The translations under genes and the position numbers were made by a program. A stretch of DNA of 64,000 nt from Paulinella micropora (lineage: Eukaryota; Cercozoa; Imbricatea; Euglyphida): NCBI GenBank assembly GCA_009731375.1, contig BJOX01000184.1, positions 179,752 to 243,751 on the forward strand, written 5' to 3'. The notes below the pieces were generated by a model. The model was not told the origin of the DNA. It saw only the letters and a list, made by a program, of their open reading frames with translations, and did not search any database. Shown one piece after another: positions 15,092-28,127 of this stretch. Positions within the stretch are counted from its first letter, which is position 1. Every line of letters begins with the position of its first letter.

Positions 15092-16946
15092 TTTATTTGA
15101 TTTGGTACAGAATGAGTGATTAACGAACTTGCCAGTCAAAAAGACAGCCTACAAGGTCGGGCCGTAATTTTTTTGCTGATTCAAGGTGGTGAAAAAATGG
15201 TTTGCAACCACGATTATGATTAAAGAATCTGTTTTTGCTTGTTATTTTCTTAGCTTTTGAACTATTGAGCGTTATACAATGCAACTCGATAAATAATTTG
15301 ATTGAATTTTGAGAAAATTTCACTGTGACATCTCTGAGACACAGAGTCGGCCGGAAAACAGTCCCTTAATGTTAAGGGCAGCTGAACAAGCAAATAAAAA
15401 TTTATATCTAAAACAATTGACGGTCCTACAGCTCCTAAATAGGTTGGGGAGTCCTACAACACTATACCGGGCCTTCAAATCTACGCAGTTTTTGTTGAAA
15501 AACCACACGAACTCCACTTGAAAGAAAAATAATCAAAAATTTTTTGATATTCAGGGCCGACATCTTGGACTTGCATGCCTCCAGGAATATAGCAGGCACA
15601 TCCCTATTTCAATATTTTTGTATCTATGGTAAGTATATGTCAGTGAGACATGATTACACTAAAAAAACTGTAGGAGCAAGGTCCAGGAAAAAATGTACAG
15701 GCATGTGTAGGTCAGACAGGTGAAGTTGTGAAAACCCGCTTTTTGGTTTGTAGCTTCTAGGCAAAATAAACAAAAATCCTTTGGTGGAGCTTTAGTTTAT
15801 GATAATACAAGATGATTCCAACTTTCAATACTTAAAAGTCTTAAAACGGATGAATACTAAGATGTATATGTTCCCAAAACAAGAAAAATGCTGGATTTGT
15901 GATTTTGAGTTTTTCACAGACATTTACAGATTACATAAAGTTGGAGAAATACGTTTAATGATAATACGAAACGATTGACCTATTCACCTGTGCAAGAAAT
16001 AATACTCAAGCTACGAAATATGCTATTTTCATGTTTAGACAAGGAAAAAATAAGTGGTTTTCTCCTAGCTGGTTTGCAGCCTACAAATAAAAGTATCAAG
16101 AAATATTTTGTACAAGTGATGAAAAAAGACTCAAGGTTACTGTGTATATACTTGGATAGCTTTAACATGCTTTGTGGTAAAAGATGGCTGACGCACTCTG
16201 GGAACCCTTTCCACTGGCATCTTTTCCTAGACCGGCCGGCCCCGACATCCACCACAAAAAATGATTGAGTTCCCTGGATTTTTTCTAAAAAATGGTTTAA
16301 AAAAAGCTACAAAAGCCCAGGAAACTAAGGCTTTTGAAGTACTGCTCTTTTTTTCAAAAGGGCTGCAGATTCAGAAAGCTCAGCCTCGATATTGCCCTGG
16401 ACCAAATTATGGTGAATTATAGTCAAACTTTGCCCAATAACTTTTTTTAATACACAAAACACAAAACTTTTAACCGTTATAAAATTTGAATTTCAAATTT
16501 TTTTAATTTTTTTAATGCAAACCAAATCACATCGTGATCTTGACAACAAGAAAAGGCTATTAAAAAAACATTAAAAACTCGAAATGTTATAGTTGCCTCC
16601 GTTTTAGACCCCACTAAAACGACCGAAAAAACATATGAGAATTAGGTGGCCGGGTATCACATAGCCAAGATGAACCAATGAAGCACCAAGTATGCCGTGC
16701 AGATATAACTACTGAAGGGTTCAAGTTCGGTGAGAATAATCGTGGACCTGCAGGCACAAGAGGCGATCAAGGACTTACATGAGTATGCCGGCCCGAGTCA
16801 TGGCGTAATATTTCTAGGGACGATGACGATTGAAGTGGGAAAATCGCTGGGCGGGGGCGGGTGAGCCATTACGATGGGTAAAACCCACTTGAGAGTGAAA
16901 GGGGGTGGCTAATCCTTAAACTTTGCTTATCTTGTCTAAAACAATG
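15092..16946. other. Non-coding 3' region of the 13.8-kb element
   Basis: AT-rich with only short open frames. Nothing recognisable. Confidence 0.6.
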
Positions 16947-18164
16947 TCAAGCTTGGTTTGGTGGAGTGACGCGGGAAGCGTGCGAAGTAGCGACAAGGGG
17001 GTAACTGTAGTTCCATTCCATGCGAAGACCAAAGACTAACCACACTAAGTTGTCTTTAAACTGGATTTGGTGACACTCATCGACTGTTTGCGGTGGAAGG
17101 GTACGGTGTGGGATAGCGTCGACGGCATCATCCTGAATGAGCAGAGCAAACGGCTTGCGAAGGGAGAACATAGCCCGCGCGACTGTCACAGGACGATCAG
17201 TCGGCGGAATGACGATAGCCAGGTCCCACGGGGCTTGAGCGTTTGTCTTTGTTAGGCTCGCGCGGATGATGCGGCATGGGAGAGATTTGAGTTTCGTCTC
17301 CAAAGCAGCATTTGTGTCTTCGGTAGTAAGCCACAGAGTAGAGTCTGCTCTGTGCAGTGGCATGGTTGCGAGGAGCGCTATGGTAGCTGCGGCTTCATCG
17401 ATGGGGATCGGTGCGCCTAAGCTTGTGAGGGGGACACGGGGCAAATCATCAGGGAGGAGGGTTTGTTTACCGGGAAGGTGTTCGATCTTGAGACTCAGCG
17501 TCTGTAGATATTTCAAAATCCATCCGATGACCATGGGGTAACGAGTTTGCCATGACCACAAGAGTGGCCGAGGATCGGTGATCATGACGACAGCGAGCTC
17601 ATGGTCGCTAGCATTAATGTAGTGGCTGCACTGTTGGATTCCATAAAGGACACCGTAGGCTTCTCGTGTATAGGTCGTCCAGCGGGTTTGCGTGTCTGTA
17701 AAGTTGAGGGAGAAATATTGGATGACTGGGGCGTCGCAGTCAGAGCCAGCATGAAGGGAACCGCCAATGCCTGTTTGGTTGGCGTCTGTCAAAAGGCTAA
17801 GATGGTGCAGGGACTCATACTTGGTCAGGGCAGGGGGCGCGGTAGCCGTGTGGCTGGGCTCCTTCGTACATTTCCACTCTTCCTGATGAAGGTAGGGTTG
17901 ACCTGCCTGTCGGGCTTGAGTGGGTTCGATCAAGTTCGTAGAGGGGGATACAAGGCAGGGGGGGTTGGTGTCAATCTCCGCTGTGTCAGGAGCGGTGCTG
18001 GCATTGCCGAGTATAGTTCGTTTCTGGTATTCCGGGCTGTACTCGAGCGCCGACCCATGAGGGCCGGAAGAGTCCGTACTTGGGAATATGTCCCGAACTG
18101 GGTTCAGGTGCAGGTTGGGGACCAGGAGGTCTGGGACTGGATAGTGAAGGTAGTCATGAGGCAC
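16947..18164 (-). pseudogene. RNase H domain of the 13.8-kb LTR element
   Basis: RNase H removes RNA from RNA/DNA hybrids during reverse transcription. The 405-residue frame shows TDANQTGIGG (Asp127), TREAYGVL (Glu168), ITDPRP (Asp197) and HLPGKQTLLPDDL (Asp240), the acidic set of retroelement RNase H. The tail after residue 245 is not an integrase that I can recognise. The frame upstream is broken, so the reverse transcriptase that should precede it is missing or unreadable. Confidence 0.75.
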
Positions 18165-21100
18165 GCGGTGGTTACAGACGTTCCGGGTGTCTTGACTAAC
18201 ATCCTTCTCGATATCCTCAAGTTCTCCGATTGGGTGACTATGGTTCGTCCATGTACGTTGTGAGGAGGTGTACGCGTAGCTCCATGTGCCGGCGTTGAGG
18301 ACGTTCGTAGCCCAGTTGGAGAGGTATTCGCATACTGCCGGAGTCCAGCGCGGGCATGGGACCGCAACTGGTTTGGTATTCGGTTTGCACCGAGGAGACA
18401 GAACAGTGTGTTCGAATTTGCGAATGAGGGCCCAGAGAGTTGGTCTCGTTGAGGTCTAGTGAGGCTCGGGTTGACTGCCTCTGTAGAAAATCTAGGACCT
18501 ATCAGCATCGCGTTGTGTTCCGATCGCTTGGATGGGGAGTCGGGGCGTGTCTGCGCGGAGTCTTCCCTGGAGGAGTCCAGACGCGGAGTAGGCGAGTCGC
18601 TGTTGGTCGGGGGCGCCAGAGGGTCGGGCGGCCTCAGTTGAGTAGAGTCTGGAGAGCACTCCAGACTTAGTTGTCAGGCACCGCTTTGCATATTGTTCAA
18701 GCTTTGAGTAACAATGAGTCAGTGCCTGACCGAGCGAGCGTGTTAGATTGGCGGCGACTTCGAGGGACGACCGATGAATGGGCAGGGCGCGCGGCACTTT
18801 GACGACCTTCGGGGACGTCTGACCACGGGGCTGGACGTGCGGGAGGATGCCGAGGCTGGGCGTTTTGGTTCCGGTCCTTGCGCCTATGGCGTCGTCGGTG
18901 TCGTCGGCTTTGGCTTGGCCGAGGTTCGGGAGCCGTAGTGGCTACAGGAGCAGGCCTGGAGCCAAACACCTGTCGAGGGCGGCCCGAATGTTTATCGTCG
19001 AGAAGTCATCGCCTTGGAGGTACAGCTCGATGATCGGGAGAGGCAGAATGACTTGGCGACGGGGGAGCCAGGCCGCGTGTCGGGCATTCGGCTGGGCCTC
19101 CGCATCGGCACTAAACAGGGTGGGGGCCTTTACATTGGTGAATCGAATAGGCAAAGATGCCTGTCGGGAGATCGTATAGAAGCTCCTGGTTACCAAGGTG
19201 GGGCATGAGTAACTTTAAACAATTTGCAAAGCTTATATTATCATAACCCAGGGGTGTAAGAAGGTCAGCAAAAGTCTTCCATACGCGTCGTTTCTCCTTG
19301 AGAGGGAGAACTCCGTTGATGGCGGCCGAACTATTGTATCTGGAAGCGTCCATGGAGAAAGGGATGATCATACCACAGTTGACGAAGTAGTTGAGTTCAT
19401 CGACAATCACTTGGCGTAGACGATGGCCAATTACAGGGTTGATCGCTGATACACTAAATGCACGCGGGGGTGTTGGTGGTGATAATGTACGGTCGCTGGA
19501 ATCGCACGATGGGCCTTTACATTCGCACCTGGTCCAGCGAGCATGTTCTCCATGGCGGGTCGCCGCTTGGAAAGCAAAGACTCCGTCTGGAAAAGCATGT
19601 TCGCGGGCGCCGTTATCGAAATCAGGTTGGGGTTGCGGGATCGCATTACCTGTTTGGTGGCCTTCTAAAAAGCTCACCTTCTTCCAGATTCCGCTTTTTG
19701 CTCGGGGAATTGTGTTACCGTGGATCGTCGCCGTAGCTGCATTGCTGTTGCCATGAGCGTACGAGGTGATGAAACCTTGGTGGTGACAAAGGTTGATCCT
19801 TTTGAGGAGGGCAAAACGGATGTCTGTGCGAAGGGATGGATTTATATAACGAAGGCGAAAGATGCCAGGAAAAATCGAAAAGGGATGAAATCGAATTCCA
19901 TGCGGTTCGTTTTCATCCTTGTTCTGCGAACGTCGCGTCATCGAGTGAGGAGGAGAAGTCACAGCTGTAGAATTCGTCGTCGGCCTCGATGACGAACTGC
20001 CAGACGATGAACTGCTCGACGATGACGAAAAGGGGCCGTGTCCACCGCCTTTCGAGTCGTCGTCGTTGTTGTGCTTCTTGTTTTCACTCGGCTTGCAGCC
20101 AGATGAGGGCTGTAGTTGAACAGGGTGCGCACGAGTTGTTTGCGGCAACGGTGCGGCCGGTGGGTCGGAGCCAGTGGCCGCTGGTAAATGAGCCGGGGCC
20201 GGTGGTGGTTGGGCTAAAACCAGTGGAGGCTGATTTTTGGTCAGCGGTGGCTGGGCTAGCGCTGGGGCCGATGGTGGCGAAGCTGGGGCCTGTGGAGGCT
20301 GAGCTGAAACCATCGTCGATGAAGATGAGGTCGAGCTAGATGACGAGCTCGATGAGGAGCTGGATGCGGAGCTGGAGCTCGATGAAGAACCAGAATTACT
20401 GTCGGCTTTCGCCGGAGAGTCATCGATCTGGGTTGGGTCTGACCATGAGCTGCGTAGCAGTTCGCGTGGCAGGTGTGGCTGGACATCAAAACCTGGGTGG
20501 ATGAGGTCTCTGTGGGGGTAACCGATATGATAGTTGTCTCTGGTTTCTTCAGGGGAAAGTGTCGTACAGTTTCCTCCTGGTACGTTGGTCAACAGAACTT
20601 CGTACTCAAGATCCGGAACACTCGTCTTTAATTCCGTGTAGAACATGCTGAGGACCATTCCCATGCGCTCTGTCTTGAGATTGGTCCAGCGTCCGAACTG
20701 GGTATAGTCGTCTCCCAAGTAGGCGGTGAAAGAGTGGTTCGCGTTCGTCTTCCACTCATGAAAGTGTCGATGTTCGTTTGTTGTCTGATATCTGCGAATA
20801 ACCGGGACTCCGTAGGGGTAGCCACGGAGGCGTTTATCGCGAGAATACGGATTGATTATATCGGTTGAGCATGGGACAGTACCGCAGGGGTGTTGGACCA
20901 CGTGGATCTCCTGGCTGAATCGACGTCCGGTTTTGCTGCTAACGACCATGAAGAAGTACTGTGCTAGATGCCACGGGACATGGTCGTAACGTACCCAATA
21001 GAACGTGCATGCAAAGGAGTCTATGACGTCTCTGGTACGGGATGCCGCATTCCAGTTGGGAGCATCGTTTAAATATTCGCGTAGTTCGGAGTCGGTCAGT

Positions 21101-21341
21101 TCGGAAGTTCCCACTTCTCTTTCGATGTTGTTTGCCTGTCCCATATAATTGCCACCCATAAAAACTGTAGCAAAAATGGTGCATCCTTTTCGTTTGTGTA
21201 ATAGGCGGTGATGCTACAATAGTCGAAAAAGCTGCGCGGTAGGTCCACGATACATTCATAGGATCGTTCTCGGACCATGCGTTTTTCCGACCATTCACTC
21301 CCTTCGTCGTAGTAATGGTCCATAGGGAGATCTTGAACCAA
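18165..21341 (-). pseudogene. Unrecognised coding region of the 13.8-kb element (3' part)
   Basis: A 682-residue frame (19111-21159) has a Trp/Tyr-rich globular first third, a serine/proline/glutamine linker, and a last third with a segment (RQVIVDELNYFVNCGMIIPF) faintly like the start of a reverse transcriptase. It continues after a frameshift into 18942-19150 and a basic, proline-rich stretch to about 18500. No YxDD or metal-binding motif follows. Overlapping frames at 20939-21341 carry the sense upstream. Function unknown. Confidence 0.5.
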
Positions 21342-22423
21342 ATTGGGTCCTTACACGGAAGGCGGTGAAAGTAGTGTTGTAGGGCGAAACAGCGTTCGCG
21401 CGTCGGAAGTCAGAAAACGCGACGTATGTATGTTCCTCCTCTATCCACTTGTGGGGAGAAAGACATGTGCTGAGGAGTGGGGTCCTCCATGCTGCCAAAG
21501 GGGAGCTGTTGGGGTTGGCACCCACAAGTAAGCCGCAATATGAATATCTATATCCCCACGGGCGTCCAACGGGACAGTAAGCCATTCCTTGTCGAAAGTA
21601 ACCAATGTCGCCGGTGGGCTCGATATTGGGGCCAACTAGGGAGGAGGCGACGAGTTGGGCGGTGTTTCTTCCATTCTGTGGGCAGAAGTGAAAGATGTCA
21701 GCCGTGACATTGTGCTGGTGGAGACGTGACATCATGGTAGCACCTTCTTCGATGTTGAGGATGTCTCGCAACGCGTATTCCGAAAGTGGGCCTGTCCCGC
21801 GACAGGTCATCTTTGGGAACCACCAGCACGAAACAAGCACATCGATTCGGTGTTGATGACCCCAACTGGTATGACTTCCTTTGCAACGATGGCGAGGCCA
21901 TGTGTGTAGTCCTCAAAGGTGAGGGGGTCCATCTCATGTGCTGAGTTGCGTGGGACCAATAGTACTGCATCAGTAGAGTGGGACGAAACCAGTTAAAGTC
22001 GGCAAGGGCTTGGTCGAACTCAAAAAGATGTGGAAAGGACCAACGGGTTGTTCCGTACCAGTGTCGTGGCTCCATGTGCAAGTAAGTCTTGCTTTCGCGC
22101 GTGCGTGGTTGGCCAGCGACGGAGGTAGCAGTACCAGGGGCGAAGGTCCGGGTAAGGTGTGGGACGTGGGTAATAAAGTCCACTAGTGCATTAAGTCCAA
22201 TCTCGGCTGATGTAAACATGGGAGGGTCTCCAACGGCCGAGATGATGTAGGTGTTATTCCAAGTTGCCTCCGATTGAGTCATATGGCGTTCCACGCGTGG
22301 GATGACGTTTTGCGCTAGGGTGTTGTCAGGCCATAGATCTTGGCACATGGTGAGATGCTTGGTGATCCAGTAACCCAAGTGTCTACATCTGGGGTGGGTG
22401 CCTGGGACCATTGCCATTGCCAA
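21295..22423 (-). pseudogene. Unrecognised coding region of the 13.8-kb element (middle)
   Basis: Two overlapping frames (21698-22423 and 21295-21840) share a frameshift near 21800 and together read like one globular protein segment rich in His, Trp and Tyr. Composition is unlike repeat-derived frames elsewhere in the window. No family recognised. Confidence 0.45.
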
Positions 22424-22444
22424 TGTCGGGAAATAGTAATATTA

Positions 22445-23263
22445 TTAGGTGGCGTAGATATCTCGAGATATATAGAGTTTTGCGTCCGTGCCTGGGGATC
22501 CGTACAGTTCTGCTTCCGCATACATTCGCTCACCTGGGGGTTTAGTGAAGCCGGTGAAACCATTGCAATGCGCAGGTGGCCACGAGGCGACTTTTACGAA
22601 TCGTTCGGGTTTGGGGGATAATGTAGTCGGTGGTACTGGGGTCGAAGGGTTTCTGCTTGACAGAGTACGCGGTTGTCCAGTATCTTGACGATCTTTCCAT
22701 ATTGGAGCCCGGGTGATGAAATTTCCAAGCGGGCTAAGCGAATACGTAGCTGCCGGAGGTCTCGCCACCGGTGATTGAAACGCAGGGGGCGGGGATGACA
22801 CCGGCGAGCTTCCAGACAAGGATGATAAGCTGCTGGACGAGGACGATGAACTACTAGACGCGCTTTGAAGTGCCTGTTCAGCTTCTTTGCTTAGTCCTTG
22901 GATCCGACGGGTAGCTCGTTGTGTAGAGCGGGGTGGCGTCCCGATCTTGGATGGCGAAGATGACGGGGAAGCTGGAGTATACGGGGATCGTTCCTGTTTA
23001 CCTGAATTACTCCGTGTCGTGCGTGAACGACTAGACATCAGAGGTACAGGTAAAACCGGGGATGGCGGAGGATCTGCCAACGCATTCTGAAGCTGTTGCG
23101 GCAAAAGTTGTTTAGGGGCCGCTGCCGATGGACCAAAGGCCGCTGCGGACGGTAGTACTGCCTGTGGGGGAGCCGGAACTGCTGGCAATGTCGGTGGCAA
23201 TGAAGATGATGACGCCTGCGATGATGACGATGCTGCTTGTGATGGCGGAAACGAAGTCACCAA
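22445..23263 (-). pseudogene. Serine/proline-rich linker region of the 13.8-kb element
   Basis: 272 residues dominated by Ser, Pro, Ala and Gln with homopolymeric serine runs; low complexity. It separates the protease-bearing frame from the unrecognised region. Confidence 0.45.
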
Positions 23264-23407
23264 CGGCGATGACGATGATGATGCAGATGACGAGGCTGCC
23301 TGTGATGATTCAAAAACGAGGGGTCGTGCCGCAGGGCTACTTCTCGAGTTAGACGCCCATCGAGAGTCTCGGAGGGCCGACCACGCGAGTTTATCATTGA
23401 CCTTGTC

Positions 23408-24721
23408 TTATTGGGTAATCACATCAAGATCGGGACTTGAGTGGGAGAGTACCGGTGAAGTAGTAGCGGACGTATCCGGGGACGTCTGCGTGTTATGTCT
23501 CTTCACAAGGGTGCGCTTGCGATCCTGATGACGAGTTCTTTTGGAAATGGAAGAGTTTGGCTTTTTGACTGAAGGGTTGTCATGGTCATGGACTTCGTCT
23601 TCATCTTCGTCGGTGGGGACGTAGGTAGAATCGAACTTTTTATCGACAGAATCTTCTTCTTCTACCTCCTCCGCTTTTTCGTTTTCTTCATCAGTTTCCG
23701 GTGGTTTCTTCTCGCCTTTATTTCCTTGTCTTTTCCTGTCGGACATAAAGAGATTGACTGTGCGGCCGTAGAGGTGAGCTTGGGACGTTGCGAGAGGGTC
23801 ATAAGAACCTACCGGTTGCGTACTGGCACGATTGCCGAAGATTTGTTTGATCTTGGAGGTCGGGTATGAAGTTGCTTGAGCCAAAGTCTCTGGACGAAAG
23901 TCGTAGCTGACGGTGGCCAGTTGACGATCGCCCACTTGAAGCGGCGTGTCAAAAAGGTGAAACTCTGTCTCATAAACAATTTGTCTTGCCTTAGGCTTGG
24001 GAGGGATGTAGTCTGTTGGCTTGATCCTTTGGGCGTCGTCGATGGACAAGTTGATCTGTGCGGCCACCTCGTTGGCGAAGAGCAGATCTACGCGATCGGG
24101 CAGGTGGGTTGACACGTAAATAGTGATCGCATGGAGCGGCGACGTAGGATTGGCGGAGACAAAAAGTTCGATGTCATCTGTGAGTGATGCGTCGATGCCG
24201 ACGAATGAACGTGCTTCCACAGGGGGCAACTTCCGAATGGTGAACCCGTGCTGCATAGCCCATGAAAGGCGGGCGACGCCTTTGTAGTTGCAGGCGGAAT
24301 CCAAGGTGCACGTAGTCTTACCGATAGGCGGGCGGTTGGGAGGGTGTTTCGTCACCCAAGCACATCCAGTCACCACTGTCGGGATTGTCACGATCCGTAG
24401 GGGTGGAGGCGTTGGCACCAACGGAGAGGACGAGCGGGACCGGGTAGTCATGTGGAAAGCGCGCGGAGTATTGCGAGCAGCGGCCGCTGGTGGCTTCCAG
24501 TCAAAGTGCTTCTTTTCGTCTTGGCAACGCTGCTGACGGAGTTTACATTCCTCGAACGAATGTTTAGGTAGTTGGTCGTTCTTCAAAAAGCTGTTATGCT
24601 CCTTGCAGTAGGCGCAGGGTATACCTGTGAACGGTTTCCGTTTAGTCTGATTGGACGGTTTACTCGGTGGGTTGGTCTTAGTCGTGGACATAGACGTCTT
24701 CTTCTTCGAAGAGATTTCCAC
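23408..24721 (-). pseudogene. Gag zinc knuckle plus aspartic protease of the 13.8-kb element
   Basis: The retroviral-type protease matures the polyprotein. The 437-residue frame begins with a finger of spacing C-X2-C-X14-H-X4-C (CAYC to HSFEEC, residues 36-59). It then has CTLDSACNYKGVARL (Asp141-Ser-Ala in place of the usual DSG/DTG) and a beta-rich stretch. A lysine/glutamate-rich C-terminal region follows. The altered active-site glycine suggests loss of activity. Confidence 0.6.
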
Positions 24722-27334
24722 AGCGTTGGCCCCGTGAGATGTTGTCGCGGTGCCGGCCTCTTTTTGTTTGGGTCTTCCTTCTTCACCGGGTGAGTCGTCT
24801 TCAAACGTTTGTCCGGGCGGGTCGAAGTCTGTGAGGGAGCGGTCTGGGCCATAGCCATAGCGTCGGCTTTACGCTTTTGTCGAGAAGGGCGGTTAGGGTT
24901 TGCATTCTCTGAGGCTGTCTTGTCCTGCTGAGGCCGTTGCTGTCTCCGACGGTCAGTAAGAGTGGGTGGCTGGCCTTGGCGAGTGTAGTCCCGCTTGCGC
25001 GTAGATGGTTCCTCGGTGTCGGTGCGGACCGGGATCTCCATCGTCAGAAGATACTCTGTCATGACGTTGGGGTCAAGGGTCCTGGCCCAAGGGAGAAGGT
25101 CATCTAGGTTTCGCGGCCATCCGACGCCGTAGGTGAGCAGGACTTGATCTTTCTGCTGATTCCAACGATCGCGCTCCATCGGGGTCAACATGCGGCCCAA
25201 GTCCTCAAGCGGGTTCCCGTCGCTGATGGTCACACCGGTCACACGTGCAGCTTCGTAGTGTGTGATGCATCCGTTGACGTACGCCAAGAGTTGCTCTTTT
25301 CTGAAGCGTCGTAGATTGAGGGCTTGGAAAGCTGACTTCCGTGTGTCATGTTTAGCCAGACGGCCGTGAGGTCGCGGATGAACTGTAGCCAGATGAGGGA
25401 CAACGAGCACCATACTTGCTGAATAGGGTCGGTGACGCGGACGAAGCGGGCCCAACAGGCGTCCATGATGGCAACTGTAGCTTTGTCTCCCATGCGCGAA
25501 CAATGCTGATGGCGTGCATGATGGCCAGTTGGATCGGCGTGTTGGCGACGTGGTAGTTGACCGCCAATTCGCGCGCGAAGGTAGCGTGGTCCGGTGACGG
25601 TATGACCGTCGGACTCGACAGAATGAACATGGAGCGGTGTGACAGCATATAGATTTGGTAGCCCGAGGTGGCGCCTAAATTGCTAGAGCGAAGAACCATA
25701 CGTGGCGGCGAAGACTGAGATGATGTTCCGTCACCGGAGGAGCCTGCCGAACGAGGCGTTGGTGAGTCCTCGGGCTGTCGGACGGAGGCATCATTTTCTT
25801 CCGTCACTTGGCCATCCTCGTCGTCGCCTTCGTTTTCTCGTCGTCGTTCTCGTGCTCGTTCTTGTTGTTGTTCTCGTTCTCGTTCTCGTTCTCCTTCAGG
25901 TTCGGTGACCGCGTCTTCTGCTTCTGCTGCCGCTCTTGTTGTTATCTCTGCAGCCGTTTGGGTTGCTGTCGCGGTAGGAATTTCTGCCTCTTCAGCGATC
26001 TGGGCTGCCGTCGCACTAGAGATTGTTGGAGGTGCAGAGCCTTCCGGGATGGGTGCCAACGTGCTGGTACCCGAACTTGATGACGCTGGTGCAGTTCGCA
26101 GCGTCCGACGTACAGGTGTCAGCGGGGGACCAAGGAGGGCCGTAGCGGGTGGAGGAGTCGGGTTGAGCGCCGAACTTGAAGTGAGCAGACCAACGTCGTA
26201 GGATTGTTCGACAATAGGTATGTTAGGTCGCTGCGGGGACGAGAGGAGAGTACCGAGAAAGGATGGCATAGCCAATGAACGATTTACCGGCTCACTTGTT
26301 CTACCAGCGAGTAGGGTCGACAAAGGTTGCACTATGGGGCGTGGTGGAGCAGGAGTCGCGGCCCGAGCCATGCGTCCAGTACGTATGAACGAAGCATCCG
26401 GGGACGGAAAGGGCATGTTGGGTATCTGGGGCATGAGGGGTGGAATGGGCTGACGAAGTGTCGGTACACCCGCAGCTGCTGGGGCTGAAGGCAGTATCGG
26501 AGTTGACGGGGTTGTTGTAGCTGTTCTAGGAGTCGAAAATGTCGAAGAGTGGATCGGGTGGGTCGTTGTCGAAGAAGAGCTTCCAGCGGGGTGCACAGTG
26601 GTTGGACCAGTCAGACTCGGTGGGGGAATGGATGTGGCACCACCGGCTGTACCCAAAGCAGCAGTGACCGGTAATGACCCAGCCAATCCAGCAGTTGAGG
26701 CAGTAACCGGGTAGTAGTTGAGGAAGACTTCTACAGGGATGATGTTGCCAATCTGATTCTAGAGCTTCTCTGCAATTGCCAGAGATCCAGTAGGTCCCAG
26801 GTACTGATTGTAGACTTCAGTGTCTGTCCAATCGGGGTTACGAAGAAGGTCTGGGCTAGCTTGAGGGGCAATCGGCACCTGAGGTAGCGATGTGGCCTTG
26901 TCCTTATGGTTCTTTCGCAACATATCGCGTTCATCGCTCCCGTAACTGGTCAATAAATCGTAGATAAATTGAACGGTCTGGGTGCGGGAGAGATTTGCGT
27001 GAAGGCGAGTAGTCTTCCCAGCCTTAATTTCAAATTTCTTGTCAGTACGTAGAGTGTCTGGACGAGAACCCAGGATGGGGTAGGGGTCCAAGCAGCGTCG
27101 CTTGTGTTCGTTGTACTTCGAAACTGGGTCGTCGTATCGTGACTGATTCCACATGTAGGCGTACCAGGAGCAGGCCAGAGCGCAGAGCAGTAGCTGAAGG
27201 GGTCGGTGTGTAGTGGAGTAGGTGTTCTCCACTTTGTAGGTAGGGGGTGACCCTAAAACGACAAAACCAGACACATCCTGTGTTGGTTGACTGCATAGTG
27301 TGTATGAGGGCAGAGGAGGGCCACAAAAATGCAA
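24583..27334 (-). pseudogene. Gag region of the 13.8-kb element, frameshifted
   Basis: Frames 26759-27334, 25352-26686, 25239-25493 and 24583-25503 follow each other on the minus strand. The middle part is a proline/threonine-rich linker. Residues such as FQALNLRRFRKEQLLAYVNG and the helical stretch around 25240-25490 resemble a retrotransposon capsid. At least one frameshift near 25350-25490 breaks it. Confidence 0.5.
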
Positions 27335-27500
27335 CGGCAGGTGAACAATCTGTCAAGACATATGTGGTTTTGGTTTCCTCTGTCCTAATACGTTGCTGTA
27401 TAGCCACTCCTGAAGGAGAGGGTCTTTCCAAATCGATCTGTCGACAGAAAACACCAACTCTGTGTGTGTAGTTTTCTCTTGAATGGAAAAAATTCAAATT

Positions 27501-28122
27501 GTGAGTTCGTATACAACTCTTCAAGTGGGCGATACAACGAACTCTTAATAGAACACTATGGCTGCTTTGAGTTCTGACTCAACGTGAGCAGGTGAAATAC
27601 CAGTAAATAGTAGAGAGGTCACTTCGTTTATTTACGTAATTTCGAACTCTTGGCAGGCTTGGATGCAACTTACGATCAAGTATCGAACGTAGATTGTGAG
27701 GTCTCCAATTCTCAAACGAATTGTGTCGCGAGTCTTCAAGTTAACAGTCATTAAACGGATAGTGTCGGATTGTTGGACTTGAAAATTCCCAAATCGATTT
27801 GGGAAGCCTAGGCGAAAATGACTGGGAACGGAAAAGACAGTTAGATATTGTCACAGTGTTTTTCCGCGAATCCTTCCCCTTGTCCACAAATTTACCGTAA
27901 AACGTGTTTCACGGGAAATCGGGGGAAAAGGTAATGCGGATGGGAAAAGTGGCAATAGCTAAAAAGAACTTTGAACTGATCGTTTGAAATCATTTCTGAA
28001 CTGAATCGAAAACTAGTTAGTGAAGTCGAAACGTCTTGCAGAGGAGTCTAATGAATCGGTCAAAAAGAGTGTCTTATCAACGGTAAAGGTTTTGGCAGGT
28101 CGTTAAGGTGCTCAGTCTGATA
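27501..28122 (-). repeat. Right (5') LTR
   Basis: 622 bp copy of 14361-15034, followed by the second GTTAT duplication at 28123-28127. Confidence 0.88.
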
Positions 28123-28127
28123 GTTAT

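Larger units (their letters stand above)
14361..28122 (-). mobile_element. Decayed LTR retrotransposon, 13.8 kb
   Basis: Bounded by direct repeats 14361-15034 and 27501-28122 (both open GTGAGTT and close CAGTCTGATA) with GTTAT duplications outside. Coding is on the minus strand in the order gag, CCHC-like finger and protease, a large unrecognised region, RNase H. Several frameshifts and stops show it is inactive. I find no reverse transcriptase YxDD box and no integrase. The 15.1-16.9 kb part near the 3' LTR is AT-rich and non-coding. No TGG-type primer-binding site follows the 5' LTR. Confidence 0.85.

Noticed and set aside
17601-18263. Plus-strand 220-residue frame
   Set aside because: Antisense to the RNase H frame; no domain.
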